This document shows, in pieces, positions 1 to 5,503 of a DNA stretch of 6,373 nucleotides (position 1 is the stretch's first letter; each line of letters begins with the position of its first letter). The notes beneath the pieces are model-generated. The model was not told the DNA's origin. It saw nothing but the letters and a program-made list of their open reading frames with translations, and ran no database searches. The stretch comes from Cellvibrionaceae bacterium (GTDB lineage Bacteria; Pseudomonadota; Gammaproteobacteria; Pseudomonadales; Cellvibrionaceae). The stretch is taken from the NCBI GenBank assembly GCA_025800435.1, contig JAOXRV010000684.1, forward strand, positions 1 to 6,373, given 5' to 3'. A program made the position numbers and the translations under genes.

Positions 1-383
1 GGGTAGATATCGGAAATCATCGAGTGGGCCGGGGGGCTGCCGCCGGCCTCGCCAATACCGACGCCGATACGGGCCAGTAACATTTGCCAGAAGTTTTGCA
101 CCAGCCCCGATAGGGCGGTCATACCGCTCCAAATGGCTATCGCCCAGGCGACAATATTGCGCCGATTGGCGCGGTCTGCCCAGCGTGCGATGGGTATGCC
201 GGCAGAGACGTAAAAAATAGCAAATGTAAAGCCGGTCATCAGGCCCAGTTGGGCATCCGAAAGCCCCATATCGGCCTTAATCGACTCCTGCAGGATGACC
301 AGAATCTGTCGGTCGACAAAATTAAAGACGTAAACAATACTGAGTAAAACGAGGGTGTAATGGGGCCAGCGGGTCTGGGGCAT
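1..383 (-). CDS. MFS transporter, Spinster-like, N-terminal part (cut by window edge)
   Basis: Reading leftward from the ATG at 383-381 gives 127 uninterrupted codons to the window edge, beginning MPQTRWPHYTLVLLS. This is the first third of an inner-membrane major facilitator transporter. Visible landmarks are TM1 (about residues 10-23) ending in N21-F-V-D24-R25, as in Spinster-type members; TM2 (about 47-66); a motif-A-like loop G62...R67-W-A-D70-R71...R74-R75; TM3 (about 78-95); and R105-I-G-V-G-I-G-E112-A at TM4. This ATG is the first in the open frame, which stays open upstream to an in-frame TAG at about 501-503. A weak GGA (393-391) lies 7 nt before it. The gene is divergent from the operon on the right. 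Family members take up or export small organic molecules and sit near degradation genes in many proteobacteria, but the substrate here is unknown. The family call is firm; the function is not. Confidence 0.93.
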   Translation of the reverse strand, partial: MPQTRWPHYTLVLLSIVYVFNFVDRQILVILQESIKADMGLSDAQLGLMTGFTFAIFYVSAGIPIARWADRANRRNIVAWAIAIWSGMTALSGLVQNFWQMLLARIGVGIGEAGGSPPAHSMISDIY

Positions 384-526
384 GGAGAGATCCGTCGCTT
401 TGGGCGCCTGCTTAGCAAGTATGACGCGCTTGATTATTATGATTTGCGATGAGTGTACGACCTGCCAGATAAATTGGGAATAGATCCGGGCTTTTATTGG
501 CTAATGGCTTGCTATTGATTTGCTGA

Positions 527-555
527 ATAGTCAGTGGGCCTTCTTTTCTGGTCAA
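527..555 (-). promoter_or_regulatory. Candidate sigma-70 promoter for the MFS gene
   Basis: On the minus strand TTGACC (555-550) matches the -35 consensus at five of six bases. It is followed by a 17-nt spacer and GACTAT (532-527), which keeps the A2, A5 and T6 of a -10 box. Transcription would start near 520 and give a leader of about 135 nt before the MFS start codon. The -10 is poor, so this is only the best-looking candidate. Confidence 0.3.
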
Positions 556-809
556 CCGGTCTGCTGCGACCAAAAATCAAACTTTTTGCTGATTTAATTA
601 GCATATTGCAAGTTATGAAATAACCATTGGGTATTATTTGTCCCGTGCGATCATAACCAGAACCTTTAAATTATTCTTAACGTGTAAAATAATTATCTGT
701 ATGGGTTTGATTTAAAAGGCTTGTTTTATCCGAAAGGTCACTTGGCTTGGCGTTTTTGGTACTGTGTTTAGTTGCCTTTATCCGGTAATTTCACATATTA
801 TGCAGTTTG

Positions 810-823
810 AACTTTGTAAAGTT
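810..823. promoter_or_regulatory. Perfect 14-bp dyad AACTTTGTAAAGTT, candidate operator
   Basis: AACTTT (810-815) and AAAGTT (818-823) are exact inverted repeats separated by GT. The symmetry and length fit a binding site for a dimeric regulator. If the extended -10 at 844-852 is used, with a start near 859, the dyad centre (816.5) falls at about -42.5, the usual position for an activator that contacts RNA polymerase. The symmetry is seen directly; the regulatory role is inference, and no regulator gene lies in the window. Confidence 0.4.
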
Positions 824-843
824 GCGTTAATGCACTAAGGGCT

Positions 844-852
844 TGCAATAAT
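844..852 (+). promoter_or_regulatory. Candidate extended -10 promoter element for the operon
   Basis: TGCAATAAT carries the TGn extension directly before AATAAT, which matches the -10 consensus TATAAT at five of six bases. No good -35 box lies at 16-18 bp; TTGCGT (822-827) is 19 bp away and weak. That pattern fits an extended -10 or activator-dependent promoter. The start would be near 859, giving a leader of about 340 nt before the DUF1302 gene. Confidence 0.3.
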
Positions 853-960
853 GCAGGTGTAGCCCCCAGGCGTTGTTCAGACATTGCTTAGCTGTTTAAA
901 TAAAAAGCGAAAACGCAATAACGGGCAGGGATGCGGACACAATACAATAAAGGTAAGGGA

Positions 961-991
961 TATTACCGCCACCGACCCCGGTCGGGTAATA
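961..991. repeat. Nested inverted repeat in the operon leader region
   Basis: Outer arms TATTAC (961-966) and GTAATA (986-991) are exact inverted repeats. They enclose a second exact pair, CCGACC (972-977) and GGTCGG (980-985), separated by CC. Five unpaired bases (967-971) lie on the left side only. As RNA it would form a two-part hairpin with a one-sided bulge; as DNA it could be a composite operator. No T-run follows on either strand, so it is not an ordinary intrinsic terminator. Confidence 0.55.
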
Positions 992-1079
992 AAAACAGAT
1001 GTACAGAGATGATGAATGCAAACAAATAATGAAGCCAATAATGGCCCGAACACCGTCATAAATCACTCGCGTTGTACTT

Positions 1080-1113
1080 AACTTGGGCACCCGCTAATGC
1101 TTGCCCCAAAGTT
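1080..1113. repeat. Imperfect inverted repeat (AACTTGGG / CCCAAAGTT)
   Basis: AACTTGGG (1080-1087) can pair with CCCAAAGTT (1105-1113) with one bulged A at 1108, leaving a 17-nt loop. The right arm runs into four Ts (1112-1115), so a weak attenuator is conceivable, but the T-run overlaps the stem and is short. It lies about 90 bp upstream of the DUF1302 start codon. Confidence 0.35.
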
Positions 1114-1124
1114 TTGCTGCGCGC

Positions 1125-1140
1125 CCGCAGTTGCCTGCGG
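1125..1140. repeat. Short GC-rich hairpin in the operon leader
   Basis: CCGCAG (1125-1130) and CTGCGG (1135-1140) are exact inverted repeats around a TTGC loop. The hairpin would sit about 60 nt upstream of the DUF1302 start codon. No poly-T follows on the plus strand. It could stabilise the message or be incidental. Confidence 0.35.
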
Positions 1141-1201
1141 CACTGTGGCCTGCTGGCGTAAAAAATAATCAATAATACTCATAACCCACTAGGAAGTTGC
1201 T

Positions 1202-2950
1202 ATGAAAAAATTCCCCCTGGCCGCGCTTGCCGGTGCTGTACTCAGCGCCAATGTAAGTGCTTTTGAAATTACCTCGGACGGTGACTGGAATGTCCGCTGG
1301 GACAACACCCTCAAAGGCAATTTGATGTTCCGTACTGCCAAGCAAGATGCGGATGTCTACAACAGCCCCACTGCCGGCCATCTGGCTGATGACAGTACCT
1401 TTTCTGTTGATCGCAGTAACTTGGGCGTGGTCAGTTCCCGTATCGATGTGCTGAGTGAGTTGGATGTTGTCTTTAAAGATAACTTTGGTTTTCGTGTCAG
1501 TGGTTCTGGCTGGTACGACTACGCCTACAAAGATGCCGACAATCCAGCTTCTAACATCTTAACCTGGGCCAGCCCCAGCGTTGCCGTCGGTGAGTACAGT
1601 GACGAAGCCAAAGATATGCACTATCGCGGCGGTGAGCTACTGGATGCCTTTGTGTTTGGCAATATTGATATTGGCGAAACCTCGTTGGGTATTCGTGCCG
1701 GCCGTCACACCATCTACTGGGGCAATAGCCTACTGGCCGGTGGCGCCATTGCCAGTATTGGCGGTTCTATGGCCCCGATCGACTTCTCCAAGGCTTTCTC
1801 GGTACCCGGTACCGGCGCCAAAGAGCTGTTTATGCCCTATGGTAAGGTGTCTGCGGTATGGCAGCTGACCGATAACCTGACCTTAAACGGCTACTACGGT
1901 TATGAGCACCGCCGCCATCGCCTGCCGGAGAGCGGTACTTTCTTTAGCCCCGCCGAGGGCCTGGCCGAGAAGACCGAGTTTATAACCTTGCCTGTCGATC
2001 CCAAGGCTCTCGCGCCTGGTGTGTTTGCTCGCGTCGGCCTTGAGTCTTACGGCGACCAGGTCGAAGATAAAGAGTGGGGTGTTAATGTTCAGTATTACTT
2101 CGAGGACCTTGGCTTAGAGACCAGCTTTATCTATCTGAATTATGTCGATAAAAACCTGCACGGTCTGCACGGTGGTATCGACGCTACCAAATTCGCCGAT
2201 TTTGGTGGCACTCCTGTCGTCAACCCCGCCCAGCGCACCATCACGGTTGGTAGTGGCCGCTGGTTATTTAAAGACGATATCGATCTTTACGGTATTTCTT
2301 TGTCGAAAGAAATCGCCGGCATCAGTACCGGTTTGGATATTGTCTACCGCAAAAATACTGGTTTAGCGCCGGATTTGGCCGCCTCTTTGGGCCGTTTTTA
2401 TAATGTGCCTGCCCCGCTTGTGCCGGCGGTTCAAGCCTCCGGTAGCGGAGTGATCGAAGGCGATTTCTTTGGCTATGACTCTGAAAACTACTTAGGCCCC
2501 GTTGGTGACACCGTCTCGGTAGTGGCCAATGGCTTGGGTCTACTCAGCGACAACGGTATCTGGGAAGGTGGTAGCTATATTGTTGAAGCGGTATTTAGCA
2601 AGCTGCAAAACTGCACCGAACACTGTCAGCTGCTGGATCGCCGCGTTAAAGAAGGCCGCACCATCACCAGCCTGGGCGTAGTATTCAGCCCCACTTGGTA
2701 TCAGGTACTGCCCGGCTGGGATATGTCCATGCCGATCAGCGCCTCTTACACCTTTAACGGCAAAAGCCCCTTCACCTTCGGTGGTGACGGTGAGCGCGGT
2801 AATGCCAGTGTTGGTGTGAGCTTTAATATTGAAGAGACCTGGAACCTAAGCGCTAAATACAATATGTTCTTTGGTCCCGCCAATGCCGGTATCGGTGGTC
2901 TGTTAAAAGACCGCGACAATATCGCCATCACCATCAAGCGCACTTTCTAA
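1202..2950 (+). CDS. DUF1302-family outer-membrane beta-barrel protein
   Basis: The 582-residue product is predicted to be an outer-membrane channel or receptor for an unidentified substrate. A Sec signal peptide is clear: KK at 2-3, a hydrophobic core, and a probable cut after A20 (VSA/FEI). The mature protein starts with the W-N-V-R-W-D-N-T pattern typical of DUF1302. Other family landmarks are GRHTIYWG (167-174) and P-E-S-G-T-F-F-S (242-249). Alternating polar and aromatic stretches run throughout, and the last residue is phenylalanine after a beta-type IAITIKRTF, the usual barrel-assembly signal. There is no TonB box or plug domain, so a TonB receptor is unlikely. A C-x3-C pair (C471, C475) may close a disulfide in a surface loop. 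AGGAA (1191-1195) sits well before the ATG. This is the first gene of the operon, and the length is normal for the family. Family assignment is strong; substrate and direction are unknown. Confidence 0.93.
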   Translation: MKKFPLAALAGAVLSANVSAFEITSDGDWNVRWDNTLKGNLMFRTAKQDADVYNSPTAGHLADDSTFSVDRSNLGVVSSRIDVLSELDVVFKDNFGFRVSGSGWYDYAYKDADNPASNILTWASPSVAVGEYSDEAKDMHYRGGELLDAFVFGNIDIGETSLGIRAGRHTIYWGNSLLAGGAIASIGGSMAPIDFSKAFSVPGTGAKELFMPYGKVSAVWQLTDNLTLNGYYGYEHRRHRLPESGTFFSPAEGLAEKTEFITLPVDPKALAPGVFARVGLESYGDQVEDKEWGVNVQYYFEDLGLETSFIYLNYVDKNLHGLHGGIDATKFADFGGTPVVNPAQRTITVGSGRWLFKDDIDLYGISLSKEIAGISTGLDIVYRKNTGLAPDLAASLGRFYNVPAPLVPAVQASGSGVIEGDFFGYDSENYLGPVGDTVSVVANGLGLLSDNGIWEGGSYIVEAVFSKLQNCTEHCQLLDRRVKEGRTITSLGVVFSPTWYQVLPGWDMSMPISASYTFNGKSPFTFGGDGERGNASVGVSFNIEETWNLSAKYNMFFGPANAGIGGLLKDRDNIAITIKRTF

Positions 2951-2974
2951 TTTAGACTGCCTAAAATAACAGAC

Positions 2975-2979
2975 AGGAA
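2975..2979 (+). promoter_or_regulatory. Shine-Dalgarno sequence that fixes the DUF1329 start
   Basis: AGGAA ends 7 nt before the ATG at 2987. A second in-frame ATG (2996, codon 4) would be 16 nt away, which is too far, so translation most likely begins at 2987 (MRSMKK). Confidence 0.7.
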
Positions 2980-2986
2980 TAATATT

Positions 2987-4348
2987 ATGCGAAGCATGAA
3001 GAAGCTAATCACAGTGTGCGTAAGCGCGCTGATTGCCGGCACCGCCGGCGCCGCCGTAAGCCCGGAAGAGGCTGCGCGCTTAGGTAAAGACCTAACCCCA
3101 ATGGGTGCCGAGATGGCCGGTAATGCCGATGGCAGTATCCCCGCTTGGAACCCCAAGGGCAGCCCAATTCCAGCCAACTTTGTGGCCGGCTCCGATAACT
3201 ATGTAAACCCTCACCCCGATGAGAAGCCGCTGTACACCATCGATGGCAGCAACTGGCAGCAGTACAAGGATATCCTCACCGAGGGTTCCCAGGCGCTGTT
3301 TGAAAAACTCGGTGGCGACGGCTTTAAAATGCACGTTTACCCCACCAAGCGCGATTTTGTTGTACCCCAGTGGCTGTACGATAACACCGCCAAAAACGCC
3401 ACCGGCGCCAAGCTGGTGGCCGATGGCCTAAAAATTGACAACGCCTACCCCGGTGTGCCGTTTCCAATTCCAGCCGATGGCGAGGAAGTTCTGTGGAACC
3501 ACTTGACCCGTTACCTGACCGATCACTCGGTTGAGTACGATGTGTACTATGTCAGCGCCAGCGGCAAGCGCATTTTGTCGACCAAGGGCTTTATGACCAA
3601 TGTAATGCCCATGTATGTGGAGCCAGAAAAACAGTCTACCGACGAACCCTGGTTAAAGCTGCGCATTAACTATAAGGCCCCAGCTCGCCGCGCCGGTGAA
3701 ATTCTGCTGGTACACGAGCCCGGTGCCGACTTTACCCAAGGCAAAGGCCGCAAAGCATGGCAGTACCTGACCGGTCAGCGCCGTGTGCGTTTGGCCCCTG
3801 CGGTATCCTTCGATACCCCCAACCCAGGTGTGGCTGGTACTTCGACCTACGATGATTCCTTTATCTTTAACGGTTCGCCCGAGCGTTACGACTGGAAACT
3901 GGTTGGCAAGAAGGAAATGATCATTCCTTACTCCAACTGGGACTTTGTATTCCAAACCAAGGTAGAAGATGCCCTCGGTGATAAGTTCTTAAATCCCGAT
4001 GTACTGCGCTGGGAGAAGCACCGCGTTTGGGTTATCGAAGCCACTCTGAAAGAGGGTAATCGTCACCTGTACAGCAAGCGTCGTTTCTATATCGACGAAG
4101 ACAGCTGGGCGGGCCTGGCCTCGGAGAACTACGACGGTCGTGGCAATCTGTGGCGGGTACAGTACGCCTACGGCGCCAACCTGTACGATATCAAGTCTAA
4201 CTACCACTTTGCTTACGGTTCCTACGATGTGCTGCAGGGTATTTACAACCTCAACACCAAGCCCATCCCAGGTAAGTTTAAAAATGGCGTAGACAAAAAC
4301 GCCAAATACTTTACTGCCAAAGGCATGGCCCGTAGCGGAATTCGCTAA
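2987..4348 (+). CDS. DUF1329-family periplasmic protein (LolA-like fold expected)
   Basis: The 453-residue product begins with a Sec signal peptide and a probable cut after A22 (AGA/AVS). There is no lipobox, and the mature part contains no cysteine, so it should be a soluble periplasmic protein. Hallmarks of DUF1329 are GAEMAGNADGSIPAW (40-54), the N-P-D-x-x-R-W-E-x-H-R-V-W-V segment in the C-terminal third, RRFYIDEDSW (365-374), and the closing F-T-A-K-G-M-A-R-S-G. From memory the family is grouped structurally with LolA/LolB/LppX half-barrels, which bind acyl chains or lipids in a hydrophobic groove. A lipid or hydrophobe carrier between the membranes is therefore the natural hypothesis. 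The gene lies 36 bp after DUF1302 and 30 bp before the propeller gene, without a terminator. DUF1302-DUF1329 pairs are common in Pseudomonas and marine gammaproteobacteria. Length is normal and no damage is seen. The family is certain in my view; the role is inferred. Confidence 0.93.
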   Translation: MRSMKKLITVCVSALIAGTAGAAVSPEEAARLGKDLTPMGAEMAGNADGSIPAWNPKGSPIPANFVAGSDNYVNPHPDEKPLYTIDGSNWQQYKDILTEGSQALFEKLGGDGFKMHVYPTKRDFVVPQWLYDNTAKNATGAKLVADGLKIDNAYPGVPFPIPADGEEVLWNHLTRYLTDHSVEYDVYYVSASGKRILSTKGFMTNVMPMYVEPEKQSTDEPWLKLRINYKAPARRAGEILLVHEPGADFTQGKGRKAWQYLTGQRRVRLAPAVSFDTPNPGVAGTSTYDDSFIFNGSPERYDWKLVGKKEMIIPYSNWDFVFQTKVEDALGDKFLNPDVLRWEKHRVWVIEATLKEGNRHLYSKRRFYIDEDSWAGLASENYDGRGNLWRVQYAYGANLYDIKSNYHFAYGSYDVLQGIYNLNTKPIPGKFKNGVDKNAKYFTAKGMARSGIR

Positions 4349-4378
4349 GCGATTAGTTAGATAAAAAATAGGTCGACG

Positions 4379-5476
4379 ATGAAAAAGATAGCTCGCGCAG
4401 CGTCGCTGTTGCTGCTTTGCCAACTGCTGCCCCAGGCGGCCGCGGCAAAGGACTATGATGTGCTGGACTTACCGGCTCAACAAAGTGAACTTGCCCCCAG
4501 GGCGCTGGTTTATTCAGTTAGCCCGTTTCACGGTAAGCTCTATGCAGCGGGGCAAACCGGGCATATTTTGCACTCTGACGACAGCGGTAAAACCTGGCAG
4601 CAAAGCCAGGTTCCGGTCAGCAGTGCCATTGTCGACATCCACTTCCCAAGCCCTGAGAAGGGCTGGGCAGTTGGCCACGAAGGCGTGATTTTACACAGCG
4701 CCGACGCCGGCAAAACCTGGCAAAAACAGTACGACGGTTTGCGCTACGGACAAGAAGGCCTGGCTTACTATAAAGCCCTGGCTGAGCAATACCCCGGACA
4801 AAGTATTTACGGTGGCCTGGTAGGCGAGATGGAGTTTTCCATCGAGCAGGGTGCCGATAAACCCTTTTTTAAAGTCTACTTCGCCGATGATAACAATGGT
4901 TATGCCCTGGGTGCCTACGGCATGGCGGTTGTTACTCAAGACGGCGGCCAGACCTGGCAGCACAATTTGCATGTTGCCGATAACGATTCACTCTACCATG
5001 TATTTGATTTTGCCCAGACGGGAAGCCCCGATACGCTGCTACTGTGTGGCGAGGCCGGTCTGCTGTCGCTCAGTAATGTGCGTGAAGGCACAACCAAACA
5101 GTTAGAGAATAGTCCTTGGGACGGCAGCTTTTTCAGTTGTGCGGTAACCAAGCAAAACAGTTTTGTGGTGGCTGGCCTGCGCGGTCGTATCTTCCACAGT
5201 GGCGACAATGGCCAGACCTGGGCCGAGGCTAAAAAGCCCCCCAGCAGTACCATTGTCGATACCCTGCAGTTGGCCGATGGCCGACTCTTAGCCGCCGGTA
5301 TCGGCGGTGAAATCTTAGTGAGTAACGACGATGGTCGCAGCTTTAACTATCTGCCGATCAAAACCAATACCCGCGCTTACGCCATTGCCGATGCTGGCAA
5401 CGACAAGCTGTTAGTTGCCGGGCCCGCGGGTGTGCAGTCTTTTGATTTGGGGAGCTGCTCCCCATCCGGCTGCTAG
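4379..5476 (+). CDS. YCF48/BNR-type periplasmic beta-propeller protein
   Basis: The 365-residue product has a Sec signal peptide (MKKIARAAS, leucine core, probable cut after A23). C14 lies in the signal, but L-L-L-C is not a proper lipobox. Five Asp-box turns of the S-x-D-x-G-x-T-W type mark propeller blades: S66-D-D-S-G-K-T-W73, S107-A-D-A-G-K-T-W114, Q187-D-G-G-Q-T-W193, S274-G-D-N-G-Q-T-W281 and the degenerate S315-N-D-D-G-R-S-F322. A region of about 45 residues (roughly 118-160) interrupts the blade pattern between boxes 2 and 3. No sialidase catalytic set is apparent. The family name comes from a photosystem II assembly factor, but the context points to an accessory or scaffold role in envelope transport. 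Two cysteines close the protein (C360 and C365, the last residue); C223 and C254 are internal. The start has a modest AGG (4370-4372), 6 nt upstream. Fold is confident; function is not. Confidence 0.9.
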   Translation: MKKIARAASLLLLCQLLPQAAAAKDYDVLDLPAQQSELAPRALVYSVSPFHGKLYAAGQTGHILHSDDSGKTWQQSQVPVSSAIVDIHFPSPEKGWAVGHEGVILHSADAGKTWQKQYDGLRYGQEGLAYYKALAEQYPGQSIYGGLVGEMEFSIEQGADKPFFKVYFADDNNGYALGAYGMAVVTQDGGQTWQHNLHVADNDSLYHVFDFAQTGSPDTLLLCGEAGLLSLSNVREGTTKQLENSPWDGSFFSCAVTKQNSFVVAGLRGRIFHSGDNGQTWAEAKKPPSSTIVDTLQLADGRLLAAGIGGEILVSNDDGRSFNYLPIKTNTRAYAIADAGNDKLLVAGPAGVQSFDLGSCSPSGC

Positions 5477-5503
5477 TCACAATAACAATATTGGAGTATT
5501 ACC

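Larger units (their letters stand above)
384..1201. other. Divergent intergenic region (818 bp), no supported gene
   Basis: This stretch separates the leftward MFS gene from the rightward envelope operon. The middle part (about 560-1060) is clearly more AT-rich than the flanking genes. Open frames here are short, overlap one another on the minus strand, lack a Shine-Dalgarno sequence and encode low-complexity hydrophobic peptides, so I do not call a gene. It holds the control sequences for both transcription units: a weak minus-strand promoter candidate (527-555), a 14-bp dyad (810-823) beside an extended -10 element (844-852), a nested inverted repeat (961-991) and two further hairpins (1080-1113 and 1125-1140). 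I recognise no tRNA, riboswitch or small RNA. An unannotated small RNA cannot be excluded. Confidence 0.7.

Noticed and set aside
549..571. CTGGTC / GGTC / GACC cluster resembling a FadR fatty-acid regulator site
   Set aside because: Only the CTGGTC half matches; the second half departs from the FadR pattern, so the similarity is not enough to call a site.
907..916. GCG-AAAA-CGC hairpin followed on the minus strand by a T-rich run, resembling a terminator
   Set aside because: A 3-bp stem is too weak for intrinsic termination, and no minus-strand gene ends there.
1009..1061. Two tiny leader frames (MMNANK and MKPIMARTPS) joined by a TAATG overlap
   Set aside because: They are too short to judge, with no ribosome-binding site at proper distance and no run of regulatory codons; probably chance.
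877..1090. Two overlapping minus-strand open frames of 60 and 64 codons in the intergenic region
   Set aside because: They overlap in different frames, lack a Shine-Dalgarno sequence, resemble no family and run through the 961-991 inverted repeat; chance frames in AT-rich DNA explain them.
1085..1153. Sigma-54-like elements (GGGCAC...TGC and CGGCAC...TGC)
   Set aside because: In both cases the GG-to-GC spacing is 11 instead of the required 10 bp, and the -12 element is not TTGC.
2951..2986. Possible terminator or internal promoter between operon genes
   Set aside because: None of the three short gaps (2951-2986, 4349-4378, 5477-5503) contains a GC-rich hairpin with a T-run or a recognisable promoter pair.
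3989..4423. 144-codon minus-strand open frame
   Set aside because: It lies almost entirely antisense to the DUF1329 gene, whose family motifs are unmistakable; it is a shadow of the real frame.
4409..4423. Possible lipoprotein signal at C14 of the propeller protein
   Set aside because: The residues before the cysteine are L-L-L rather than a small residue at -1, and a normal signal-peptidase I site (AAA/K) follows.
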